Shown one piece after another: positions 25,310 to 33,333 of a stretch of 64,000 nucleotides of DNA. The notes below the pieces were generated by a model. That model ran no database searches and was not told the origin of the DNA. It was given only the letters and a program-made list of their open reading frames with translations. Where the stretch lies: positions 868,001 to 932,000 of the forward strand of contig JADGEX010000002.1 of the NCBI GenBank assembly GCA_016744135.1, read 5' to 3'. Source of the DNA: Pseudodesulfovibrio sp. Its GTDB lineage: Bacteria > Desulfobacterota > Desulfovibrionia > Desulfovibrionales > Desulfovibrionaceae. Within the stretch, counting starts at the first letter, position 1. Every line of letters begins with the position of its first letter. Made by a program: the position numbers and the translations under genes.

Positions 25310-25339
25310 TTGACACGAAATCGATCCGTGCCGTATGGG
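25310..25339 (+). promoter_or_regulatory. Possible qrc promoter
   Basis: TTGACA, 18 nt, then TATGGG. The -35 is perfect and the -10 moderate. A short palindrome follows at 25356-25368. Confidence 0.5.
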
Positions 25340-25355
25340 AATATAGTTCAATTGG

Positions 25356-25368
25356 TGTGATTTTCACA
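25356..25368. promoter_or_regulatory. Palindrome in the qrc leader
   Basis: TGTGA-TTT-TCACA, an exact inverted repeat located just downstream of the proposed promoter. The half-sites are CRP-like but the spacing (3) differs from CRP or Rex sites (6), so the regulator is unknown. Confidence 0.4.
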
Positions 25369-25395
25369 TTAACTTTAGAGTGATGGGGCGAGGTT

Positions 25396-26145
25396 ATGGA
25401 GGAGAGAAAAGCATCGAAACGGTGTGGAGGGGCACTTCCCTTTATCATCGGCTTCCTGGCCACCTGTGTGTTGGGCTGGGCTGTAATCCCTGGTATGTTC
25501 TACGAAAAAGAAGAACAACCGATTTGGTTCAGCCATGCTGTACACGTGGATGGTGAGGGAATGGATTGCGAAAGCTGCCACTATTTCCGGGATGATGGCT
25601 CTTATGCCGGTTTCCCGACCAACGAAGTATGTGCTGAATGTCATGCGGTTGATCCTGAAGAAGCAATGGAAGCCATTGCTGAAGAAGGCATCGACCCGAC
25701 CGACTATGAAGCCATCATGAAAGCAGAATTGGATGCCATTGAGGACAATCTGGCTGCTTCGGATGATGACAAAAGACAAGCTGAACGTGAGTACGTGGTG
25801 AAGTATTTGATTCAGGGGAAAGAAGTTCCCTGGTTGAATTACCAAGACCAGCCGGACAACGTTTACTTCTCTCACAAGGCTCACGCTGAGCTGAGTGTTG
25901 CCGATTTGGCAGAGATGAAGAAAGAATTGTCTGATGTCGTTGACCCCGCAGTGTTTGAGGGCGAAGCCCCCGAACAGAACTGCAACCTGTGTCATGTAAA
26001 GGATATCAGCACTAACGATGTGCCTCCGGCTTTCGAGCGGAACATCCTTTCTGGCTACAGCAAGATGACCATGAAGATGTGGAAGTGCGAACGGTGTCAC
26101 GCCCTTAAGGGTCAGCCGAACGCCTGCTACACCTGCCATAAGTAA
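25396..26145 (+). CDS. qrcA: Qrc complex multiheme cytochrome QrcA
   Basis: A 249-residue membrane-anchored periplasmic cytochrome c. The N-terminal helix (LPFIIGFLATCVLGWAVIPGMF, 14-35) is an uncleaved anchor. Five CXXCH motifs are seen: CESCH (58-62), CAECH (79-83), CNLCH, CERCH and CYTCH at the very end. The well-studied Qrc is described with six hemes in this subunit, so one may bind by a non-canonical site or be absent. QrcA takes electrons from type-I cytochrome c3 and passes them through QrcB/C to menaquinone at QrcD. First gene of a four-gene operon. Confidence 0.94.
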   Translation: MEERKASKRCGGALPFIIGFLATCVLGWAVIPGMFYEKEEQPIWFSHAVHVDGEGMDCESCHYFRDDGSYAGFPTNEVCAECHAVDPEEAMEAIAEEGIDPTDYEAIMKAELDAIEDNLAASDDDKRQAEREYVVKYLIQGKEVPWLNYQDQPDNVYFSHKAHAELSVADLAEMKKELSDVVDPAVFEGEAPEQNCNLCHVKDISTNDVPPAFERNILSGYSKMTMKMWKCERCHALKGQPNACYTCHK

Positions 26146-26158
26146 AGGGGTACTGAGA

Positions 26159-28105
26159 ATGAGCGTAGCACGCAGAGCTTTTATTCAGATGAGTGTGGGC
26201 GCCACCGTCGGTATCCTTTTTACACCGACGGTATGGAAAGCTCTTGATGATGTCTCCATCTGGACGCAGAACTGGCCCTGGATTCCCACGTTGAAATACG
26301 GGGAAGTCAAAGGGACGCCAACCGTGTCCAAGATGTGTGAATCCGGATGTGCCGTGAAGGTTCGCACCGTTGCCGGTGAAGCCTTCGGTGTTGAAGGAAA
26401 CATGGAAAACCCGCTTTCCGGCGGTGGTGTCTGTCCTCTGTGCGCAAATGGCGTACAGGTTATGAACAGCCCGTCCCGGATCAAGGCTCCCATGTTGGAT
26501 GGCGAAGAAATCTCCTGGGAAAAAGCCCAGGAAGTCGTGGCCGAGAAGTTGGAAGCCGCCGGCAGCAACGTTGCTGTCATTTCCGGCGACCAGACCGGCA
26601 CCGTCAATGAGGTCTTCTCCGCGTTGCTGACTGACAAGGGCAGCGACGCATTTTATACCATGCCATGTGATATGCAGGCCGCCGATAAGGCTTGGTCCAG
26701 TCTCATGGGTGGGTCCGGTCAGGTCGGTTACGACCTGGAAAATGCGGATGTAGTCCTGCTGGCTGGTGCCGATGCCCTAGAATCCTGGGGTCCGACTGTC
26801 GCCAACCTTAAGGCTTTTGCTGCCAATGAGTCCGGTAAGTTCTACTTCGCCGGTCCTATGCAGACTAAAACCGCTTCCGTGACCGATAAATGGGTACCTG
26901 TCCCGGCTGAAGGCATGGCTGCTTTCACCCTGGGTATTGCATATTATGTATTGCAGTCTGGCAAGACCACGTCTGTCGCTGACTTTGGTCAGTTCAAGGC
27001 CATGGTCATGAACGACTACAGCCCTGCCAAGGTTGAAGCAGCCACCGGTGTTAAAGCCGATATAATGGCCGCTATCGCCAAGGACCTGTTGGCTGCCAGC
27101 AACCCCGTGGTTGTTCCCGGTGGTTCTGTTGCCGCACACGGTGCAGCGTTTGCATTGAACCTGCTGCTTGGCGGCGGTATGAAGGCATTGCCTGAATTTG
27201 GCAAGGCCGTCGGTACTGCCATGAGCCGTAGCGAAATGCTGAAAGCGGACATTTTGGAAGGTGTTTCCACCGACCTACTGTTCGTTTACGAAGCCAATCC
27301 CGCTTACGCTCTGCCTGAGCAGGTCAAGGCTGGATTCACCGTTGCATTCGACTCGGTTAACACTGAGACCACGTCTGCCGCGAATCTGGTTTTGCCGACC
27401 CCGCACTGCTATGAGCGGTTCGAGGATCTGGCATCTCCGTATGGTGTCGCAGCTGGTACGTATTCCTTGGGTGCTCCGGTTTCCAAGGCAACTCTGAATG
27501 TCAAGAATGCCGCCGACTTTATCCTCGGTTTGGCTGATCTCGGATTTGAGACCTACGAAGAAGTTCTCGAAGCCAAGGTTGAAGCCATTGGCGCAGATAT
27601 GGATGAGTTGGTCGAAGGCGGCGCATTTGTCGCTGAAGGCGAGGCTCCGGTGGCCGTCAGCATGGCTGCAAGCGAATTGAGCAAGGCTGCCGTACCCGTC
27701 AAGGGTTCCGGTGCTGTGGGACTTGCTCCCTATACTTTGCTCAATGTTGGTACCGCCAATCAGGCGACTACCCCCAACGCTCCTTGCACCATCAGCAACA
27801 ATCAGTTGGTCGGCGACTATTTGGTTGTCATGATGGCATCTGCCACTGCCAAACAGCTTGGCGTGGACGTTGGTACCAAGGTGAAGCTTTCCGGTGGTAC
27901 CGGTGAGTGTGAAGCTTTGGTCCAGATCTTCGAAGGCGTCCTGCCCGGCGTTGTGGCCGCTCCTTTGGGAATGGGTCATACTGTCGGCGACGAGTTCTCG
28001 AAGGGTAAGGGCGATAACGTTTACAAGATCCTCACGGTGAGCTCCGAGGCCGCCGCTGGCGCCTCTACATGGGCCGGTTCCACTGTGAATGTCGCCAAAA
28101 TCTAG
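26159..28105 (+). CDS. qrcB: Qrc complex molybdopterin-family subunit QrcB
   Basis: A 648-residue periplasmic protein with a twin-arginine signal (MSVARRAFIQMSVGATVG). It belongs to the molybdopterin oxidoreductase fold, but in Qrc this subunit is known to lack the metal cofactor. An N-terminal cluster site is visible: KMCESGCAVKV, then CPLCANG, giving the C-x3-C...C set. The protein is shorter than true molybdoenzymes of the family (about 750-1000), in keeping with loss of the catalytic function. Alanine-rich throughout. Coupled to qrcA by a 13-nt gap. Confidence 0.94.
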   Translation: MSVARRAFIQMSVGATVGILFTPTVWKALDDVSIWTQNWPWIPTLKYGEVKGTPTVSKMCESGCAVKVRTVAGEAFGVEGNMENPLSGGGVCPLCANGVQVMNSPSRIKAPMLDGEEISWEKAQEVVAEKLEAAGSNVAVISGDQTGTVNEVFSALLTDKGSDAFYTMPCDMQAADKAWSSLMGGSGQVGYDLENADVVLLAGADALESWGPTVANLKAFAANESGKFYFAGPMQTKTASVTDKWVPVPAEGMAAFTLGIAYYVLQSGKTTSVADFGQFKAMVMNDYSPAKVEAATGVKADIMAAIAKDLLAASNPVVVPGGSVAAHGAAFALNLLLGGGMKALPEFGKAVGTAMSRSEMLKADILEGVSTDLLFVYEANPAYALPEQVKAGFTVAFDSVNTETTSAANLVLPTPHCYERFEDLASPYGVAAGTYSLGAPVSKATLNVKNAADFILGLADLGFETYEEVLEAKVEAIGADMDELVEGGAFVAEGEAPVAVSMAASELSKAAVPVKGSGAVGLAPYTLLNVGTANQATTPNAPCTISNNQLVGDYLVVMMASATAKQLGVDVGTKVKLSGGTGECEALVQIFEGVLPGVVAAPLGMGHTVGDEFSKGKGDNVYKILTVSSEAAAGASTWAGSTVNVAKI

Positions 28106-28116
28106 GGGGAACCGAC

Positions 28117-28926
28117 ATGCAAACAAAAGAATTCAAAATCAAATGGGGCATGGTCATTGATATTGACAAATGCACCGGCTGCGGCGCCTGTATGGTCGGC
28201 TGCCAGGTGGAGAACAATATCGCTCCCATGACTAAGAAAGACCCCTATAATTATGTTCAGGCTTTGACCAAGGATCGCGACGACGCATCCAATAAGCTCA
28301 AGACCCTGACTTGGCTGAATGTTTACGAACTGTCCAATGGCAAAGCCTTCCCGGAACACGAGACGGCTTATTTGCCCAGGCCTTGTATGCAGTGCGGCAA
28401 TCCCGCTTGTGTGCCTGTTTGCCCGGTTGTTGCCACAGAAAAGAACGAAGAGGGCGGCATTGTCTCCCAGATCTACCCCCGTTGTATCGGATGTAGGTAC
28501 TGCATGGCTGCATGCCCATACCATGCCCGCTATTTTAACTGGTGGGATCCGCTTTGGCCTGAAGGCATGGACAAGGGCTTGAGCCCGGCCGTGTCTCCTC
28601 GTCCTCGTGGCGTGGTTGAGAAGTGTAACTTCTGCCACACCCGTTATATGGACGCCAAGGATAAAGCTCGCCAGAATGGCGAGGACCCGATGAATCTGCC
28701 GGATGGCGCATATGTGACCGCTTGCGCAGAAATCTGCCCGACCAAGGCTATCACCTTCGGCGATTTGAATAATCCCGAACATAAGGTGCATGAGCTCGCC
28801 AAGAGCCCCAGCGCATTCCGTTTGCTTGAGAAACTTGGCCTGGCTCCCCAGGTCTATTACATGAGCAATCGTGAATGGGTCCGTAAGCAGGGTGATAACT
28901 ACAACGCCGATGGCGGCGGTCACTAG
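28117..28926 (+). CDS. qrcC: Qrc complex iron-sulfur subunit QrcC
   Basis: A 269-residue ferredoxin-like subunit. The ATG behind GGGGGA and 11 nt after the qrcB stop is the start. Four cluster sets: CTGCGACMVGC (about 17-27), CMQCGNPACVPVCPVVA, CIGCRYCMAACPYHARYFNWWDP, and CNFCHTRYMDAKDKARQNG with the later CAEICPTKA. No signal peptide of its own, so it is probably exported together with the twin-arginine partner QrcB. It bridges QrcB and the quinone-binding QrcD. Confidence 0.95.
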   Translation: MQTKEFKIKWGMVIDIDKCTGCGACMVGCQVENNIAPMTKKDPYNYVQALTKDRDDASNKLKTLTWLNVYELSNGKAFPEHETAYLPRPCMQCGNPACVPVCPVVATEKNEEGGIVSQIYPRCIGCRYCMAACPYHARYFNWWDPLWPEGMDKGLSPAVSPRPRGVVEKCNFCHTRYMDAKDKARQNGEDPMNLPDGAYVTACAEICPTKAITFGDLNNPEHKVHELAKSPSAFRLLEKLGLAPQVYYMSNREWVRKQGDNYNADGGGH

Positions 28927-28937
28927 GAGGCTGAACA

Positions 28938-30164
28938 ATGGATAGCAAACTCTTCCCGGAAGGGGTGCAGCGGTGCTCGTTTGGCAAGTTCCTTATCTGG
29001 ATAGCTGTCATAATGGGCGTTTTCCTCTGGGGGCTCTATGCCGCAGTACTCGTACTGTATAATGGCATTGGCACCACCGGCCTCGATAACTACTTCGGGT
29101 TCGGTGCCTGGATTACCTTTGACCTTGCTGTGATCGCTCTTGGCGCTGGTGCTTTTTTCACCGGTCTGCTCAAGTATATCCTTAAGATCAAACAGCTTGA
29201 AAAAATCATTAACCTGACGGTCGTCGTCGGTTTCTGCTGTTATGCAGGTGCGATGCTGGTTCTGGTCCTTGATGTTGGTCAGCCGACCCGTGCATGGTTC
29301 GGTTACTGGCATCCTAACGTCCACTCCATGCTGACAGAAGTTATCTTCTGTATCACCTGTTACCTTACTGTTTTGATCATCGAGTTCGTCCCGTTGGTCT
29401 TGGAACAGAAGCAGCTGAACAAGATTCCCTTCATTCATGCACTGGCTCACAACATGCACGTTAACATGGCGTTGTTTGCCGGTATTGGTGCATTCTTGTC
29501 CACATTCCACCAAGGATCTTTGGGTGGTATGTATGGTGTCCTGATCGGTCGTCCTTACGCTTTCCGCGAAGGGTTCTTCATCTGGCCGTGGACTTTCTTC
29601 CTGTTCGTACTTTCCGCAGTTGGTTCTGGTCCGGTTTTTACCGTTCTGATTGCCACGCTCATGGAGAAGCTTACAGGTAAGAAATTGGTCGACTTTAAGA
29701 CCAAGGCTTTGATGGGTAAGATTGCTGGTACGATGCTGTGTGTTTACATGTTCTTCAAGATTCTCGACACTTGGGCATGGGCTTATGGCTATCTGCCTAC
29801 CGTCGGTTTGACCTTTGACGACATGTTCTACGGCGTTATCTACGGTAAGTGGTTGATGTTCTCTGAAATTGTGTTGTGTGGTGTTGTTCCGGCTATTATG
29901 TTGATTGTTCCGGCCATCCGTAATAATCCGACATTGCTGTACACCGCAGCCATTTTGGACTGCATTGGCGTGTCCCTGAACCGTTATCTCTTTACGGTCC
30001 AGACAATCGCTTTCCCGGTTATGCCATTTGACGAATGGCAAGTGTACTACCCGAACTGGGTTGAGTACGCCACGTCCATCATGATCATAGCTTTTGGCTT
30101 CTTGGTCCTGTCGTTCGTGTACCGCTACCTCCCTCTGTTTCCGCAAGAGCGTAAATTGAATTAG
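28938..30164 (+). CDS. qrcD: Qrc complex menaquinone-reducing membrane subunit QrcD
   Basis: A 408-residue NrfD/PsrC-family integral membrane protein with about ten helices, for instance LIWIAVIMGVFLWGLYAAVLVLYNGI near the N-terminus. FHQGSLGGMYG is the family motif near the quinone pocket, parallel to HQSSLGALF in HmcC. It reduces menaquinone with electrons from the periplasmic subunits. A GGAGG site precedes the ATG. Last gene of the operon and followed by a strong terminator. Confidence 0.95.
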   Translation: MDSKLFPEGVQRCSFGKFLIWIAVIMGVFLWGLYAAVLVLYNGIGTTGLDNYFGFGAWITFDLAVIALGAGAFFTGLLKYILKIKQLEKIINLTVVVGFCCYAGAMLVLVLDVGQPTRAWFGYWHPNVHSMLTEVIFCITCYLTVLIIEFVPLVLEQKQLNKIPFIHALAHNMHVNMALFAGIGAFLSTFHQGSLGGMYGVLIGRPYAFREGFFIWPWTFFLFVLSAVGSGPVFTVLIATLMEKLTGKKLVDFKTKALMGKIAGTMLCVYMFFKILDTWAWAYGYLPTVGLTFDDMFYGVIYGKWLMFSEIVLCGVVPAIMLIVPAIRNNPTLLYTAAILDCIGVSLNRYLFTVQTIAFPVMPFDEWQVYYPNWVEYATSIMIIAFGFLVLSFVYRYLPLFPQERKLN

Positions 30165-30189
30165 GGCGTAGCACCCATTACAAAAAATA

Positions 30190-30220
30190 GACCCGCTCTT
30201 CGTGAGCGGGTCTTTTTTTT
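30190..30220 (+). terminator. Rho-independent terminator of the qrc operon
   Basis: A perfect 9-bp stem, GACCCGCTC with GAGCGGGTC, loop TTCGT, then eight T. Confidence 0.95.
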
Positions 30221-30224
30221 GTGG

Positions 30225-30352
30225 TAGCCCCGGCTTTCGATAGCGGCGCGTCTCCGTCGTTTGGAAGGTTGAGTCTGGCCTCACTGTACTAAGGTACAGT
30301 TGCGGGAATTCAAATTTTTCCGCCTAGAACCTACACTACTCTCGAAAGCCTC
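30225..30352. repeat. Intergenic repeat alpha, copy 1 (long imperfect palindrome)
   Basis: About 128 nt whose ends (GGCTTTCGATAGC and the complement of CTCTCGAAAGCC) pair, around a perfect central stem ACTGTAC-TAAG-GTACAGT. It matches copy 2 (55063-55187) in the outer arms (CGGCT..CGATAGCGGCGC and CACTCTC..AAGC), while the inner arms have diverged but keep pairing. No coding potential is seen. Confidence 0.65.
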
Positions 30353-30546
30353 ACGGCATGGTGAGATCGGATGAGTTTTTTGTGTGAAGGAGTCAGGACG
30401 CTACGCTGCTGATTTTAGGGGAAGGGCTGGATGACGTCAGAAAGAAAGATAAGAAATTGTATTTTGTTTAGAAAGTGAGTGGTTTGTTTGAGAAAATAGA
30501 GCGAGCTAGTGGTAATATAAACCGTCTCGAGCGGAGCGAGCTATAT
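30353..30546. other. Spacer between repeats alpha and beta, no gene
   Basis: No gene or recognised RNA is seen. A small stem near the end (CTCG-AGCGGAG-CGAG, followed by TATATAAAG) parallels the TCGCC-GAA-GGCGA stem that precedes repeat beta copy 2. Confidence 0.5.
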
Positions 30547-30628
30547 AAAGTTTGGGAGAGTCCAGAGAACCCTTTTCAAAGGATTCTCTGGTCCCGCCGA
30601 AGGCGCCCACCGGGAGGGTCACGAGGCT
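30547..30628. repeat. Intergenic repeat beta, copy 1
   Basis: About 82 nt ending at the stop of the minus-strand peptidase gene and about 75-80% alike to copy 2. On the minus strand it forms a hairpin (CCAGAGAATCC..GGGTTCTCTGG) followed by ACTCTCCCAAACTTT. It may act as the terminator of the minus-strand operon. Confidence 0.7.
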
Positions 30629-31782
30629 TATGTCAAATTTTCGAATGCCCTACGCATGGAGACCGCAGCCAAAATGGTACGCTCTGTCAGCGAGGCGGTG
30701 ACCATGTACTCATTGTGCGAGTGGTCCTTGCCGCCAGTGGGGCCGAGACCGTCGATAACCGGAGTTCCTGCATTGGCGATGAAGTTGGCGTCTGAAACAC
30801 CACCTCGTGCGCTTTCCTGAACCGGGATATCTAAATCGGTACCGGCGGAAGCCACTATTTCGTAGAGGCTGGCTATAGCCGGACTGTTCTCCAAGGTCGG
30901 CCTTCCCGGTATCACTTCCAGTTGGCAGTTTGTGCCGGGAATGGTCGGGGATGCCGCTGATTTTTCAATGGCCTCACGGAGGATTACGCCTTCTAGCTCA
31001 TTCCAGTACCTACATTCGATCTTGGCTTTGGCCGAGGGAGCGATAGTGTTCGGCCCTACCCCGCCTTCAACTAAACCGACGTTGACCGACACGCCTTTGG
31101 CGGCATTATTAAGCGTTTCAAGGGCAATGGTTTGATGCGCCATTTCAAGAATGGCACTGGGTTTCGGGCCGGTCAGATTACCGGAATGACCTGCTTGACC
31201 AAGGATTTTCAAGGAAAATGATACTTTCCCTTTTCGTGCCGTGACGATTTTTCCGCCAGGGCTGGAGCATTCGAAGACAAAGGCCATGGCCGCTTTTTTT
31301 GCTTCTTCGATGATGAGGTCCTGCGAATGTGGTGAACCTATTTCTTCGTCTGAGTTAAAGACAAAAGTGATCGGCATATCACCAAGAAGGCCTGCTGCAT
31401 CAAGAGCTTTGAGCGCATAAATACCGACGACCAGCCCTCCTTTCATATCCACCACGCCGGGGCCGATGATGGTATCGCCATCCGGGCGGAAACAATCGAA
31501 TCCATCTTCGGGTGGAAAGACTGTGTCCATGTGACCACAGAGTAGAAGGCCGCGCTTTTCAGATTGGGCTGCGTTTTGCGCGACTAGATTGTCGCCAACC
31601 ACGTTTCGTTTTTCGCGGCGCACAATGAATCCCATGTCGGTCATCACGCTTTCAAGGACCGTGGCTACGGCATCAGTCCCCAGTTTATTGGGCGTGTAGC
31701 TGTTGATGCATACGATCTTTTTGAGCAGGTCCATCATTTCCTGCTCGTGATTCGTGATGTATGTGCGAATGGTATTGAGCAT
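30628..31782 (-). CDS. M20-family metallopeptidase / deacylase
   Basis: A 384-residue cytoplasmic zinc hydrolase of the ArgE/DapE/CPG2 family. Metal-site motifs are intact: GHMDTVFPPEDG (first His/Asp), VVDMKGG (bridging Asp), NSDEEIGSPHS (catalytic and metal Glu) and the late KDHSHNEYM histidine. The dimerisation domain has GQAGHSGNLTGPKP. Cleaves an amide, peptide or N-acyl bond; the substrate is unknown. Its start overlaps the stop of the aminomutase gene by one base, so the two are translated together. Confidence 0.9.
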   Translation of the reverse strand: MLNTIRTYITNHEQEMMDLLKKIVCINSYTPNKLGTDAVATVLESVMTDMGFIVRREKRNVVGDNLVAQNAAQSEKRGLLLCGHMDTVFPPEDGFDCFRPDGDTIIGPGVVDMKGGLVVGIYALKALDAAGLLGDMPITFVFNSDEEIGSPHSQDLIIEEAKKAAMAFVFECSSPGGKIVTARKGKVSFSLKILGQAGHSGNLTGPKPSAILEMAHQTIALETLNNAAKGVSVNVGLVEGGVGPNTIAPSAKAKIECRYWNELEGVILREAIEKSAASPTIPGTNCQLEVIPGRPTLENSPAIASLYEIVASAGTDLDIPVQESARGGVSDANFIANAGTPVIDGLGPTGGKDHSHNEYMVTASLTERTILAAVSMRRAFENLT

Positions 31783-33332
31783 TATTTCTTGCCGTACTGG
31801 TTGAAGGCAAAATTGGTATCATTGCCATAACCTTCTGGATCGGCGTCAGGATAACGGACTTCGCCTCCCCACGGCTTTTGGAGAATGACAGCTCCGTCTT
31901 CGCGTCCTTGAACATTGTCGCGGTGGAGTGGAATTTTTCCGCCAGCCGCTGCGATATAACGAGGGATGGCATCGCCAGAAATATTGCCGTACATGCCTTC
32001 CACAATATCCCGACCTTTTTGGATGGGGACGCGCATATGGTAGTACTGAGGGTTTCGGTAGGAGCAGTTAAAGATGTAGTATGGGCGTATGTATGCTTCC
32101 TGAATAGTCTCGCACAGGTGCCACATTTTGACTTTGGAATCATTGATGCCGCGCAGTAGGACTGCCTGATTGAGCACGGCGGAGACTCGTTTGGAAATGT
32201 CTTTGAACGCTTGTCGGGAAACGGGGGTGATTTCTTGAGCCGTGTTGATTTGTGTAACCACGCGCACGGGCTTCTTGTCATTGCTTTCTTCCAGAATGTC
32301 GAGAAGCTCGGCATCAATGCGCTGCGGGGTGGTGACTGGTACACGGGTACCGAGGCGTTTCATCTTGATGTGGTCGATGTCATCCAGTTTGCCGAGCAGC
32401 CAACGCAGGGAACTGTTGGACAACATGAAGGCGTCACCACCGGTAATCAACACGTCACGAATGGCCGGTTTTGAAGCGATGTAGTCTAAGGCTTCCTGAT
32501 AGGCGGCCTTGGAGAATGTACGGTCAGATCCGCCGATGTGGGCAATGCGTAAACAGTGTGTGCAGTACATGGCGCAAATGTTGGTAGATTTGAGGGCCAC
32601 CACACGCGGGTAAAATTGGTCAACAAGGCGGACTGGAGAGTGGTCTGATGCTACGGGTGGAATTTCTTCACCTACAGTGTCGACCATTTCTGCGGTGGGA
32701 ACCGCCTGAAGGATGACGGGGTCATTGGGTACAGGCTGAATCAGACTGGCATAATACGGCGTCATGCGCATCCGATATTTCTCGGTGATGCGGGCAACAT
32801 CTTGAATACAGTCGTCAGGAAGGTCGAGGCATTTTTGCAGGGTTTCGGTATTGTCGATGCAGTTGCCAAGTTGTCCAGAAAAGGAATTCCAGTCGTCGTC
32901 TGTCATGCCCAAAACTGATTTGATACGGGCCTGGTTTTCGAGAATTTTGTCCCAGAGTTGAATACCGCTTGGGGCTTCAGTGTCCTTGCGTGCCAAGTAG
33001 TCTTTCACACGCAGGCCTGCGTCAGTGATGATCTCAAGGGCGCGGCCTACGCGGCCACCGATGGTCACGGAGTGCTCATCGATCTCGACATGCTTGGCAC
33101 ACAGTTCGACAAGGTTTTCACGGGTCAGGCCGTAGGCTTCGTAGCCGGGACCGCCTGCTGTTTTGGCATTTTTGAGAGCGTGGAACAGGGCCACGATAGG
33201 TGCTGTGCCTTCAGTCTCTTTAGCGTCGGCGTAAAGCTGTTGCATGTTGGTGGAATCGACATCGGTTGCAGTACCGTTGCCGGAAATCTGTTCAAGCAAG
33301 TCCGTAGTAAAACCATCCAATTGAAAAGCCAT
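31782..33332 (-). CDS. Lysine-2,3-aminomutase-like radical SAM enzyme of altered specificity
   Basis: A 516-residue KamA-family enzyme. The radical SAM cluster is CAMYCTHC (253-260), the SAM loop is LITGGDAF (296-302), and the PLP lysine K466 lies in AAGGKIPL. About 135 residues precede the usual DWNSFSGQLGN start of the KamA core. The two aspartates that hold the substrate amino group in lysine aminomutase (Asp293 and Asp330) appear as S424 (FNCS) and alanine (YIAAAGGK), so lysine is unlikely as substrate. A glutamate-type or unknown alpha-to-beta amino-acid migration is inferred. One-base overlap with the peptidase gene and 1-nt spacing from the ATP-grasp gene define a tight operon. Confidence 0.88.
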   Translation of the reverse strand: MAFQLDGFTTDLLEQISGNGTATDVDSTNMQQLYADAKETEGTAPIVALFHALKNAKTAGGPGYEAYGLTRENLVELCAKHVEIDEHSVTIGGRVGRALEIITDAGLRVKDYLARKDTEAPSGIQLWDKILENQARIKSVLGMTDDDWNSFSGQLGNCIDNTETLQKCLDLPDDCIQDVARITEKYRMRMTPYYASLIQPVPNDPVILQAVPTAEMVDTVGEEIPPVASDHSPVRLVDQFYPRVVALKSTNICAMYCTHCLRIAHIGGSDRTFSKAAYQEALDYIASKPAIRDVLITGGDAFMLSNSSLRWLLGKLDDIDHIKMKRLGTRVPVTTPQRIDAELLDILEESNDKKPVRVVTQINTAQEITPVSRQAFKDISKRVSAVLNQAVLLRGINDSKVKMWHLCETIQEAYIRPYYIFNCSYRNPQYYHMRVPIQKGRDIVEGMYGNISGDAIPRYIAAAGGKIPLHRDNVQGREDGAVILQKPWGGEVRYPDADPEGYGNDTNFAFNQYGKK

Positions 33333-33333
33333 G

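Noticed and set aside
28923..30284. A 453-codon minus-strand frame opposite qrcD
   Set aside because: Antisense shadow of a membrane-protein gene; low-complexity polar composition and no domain.
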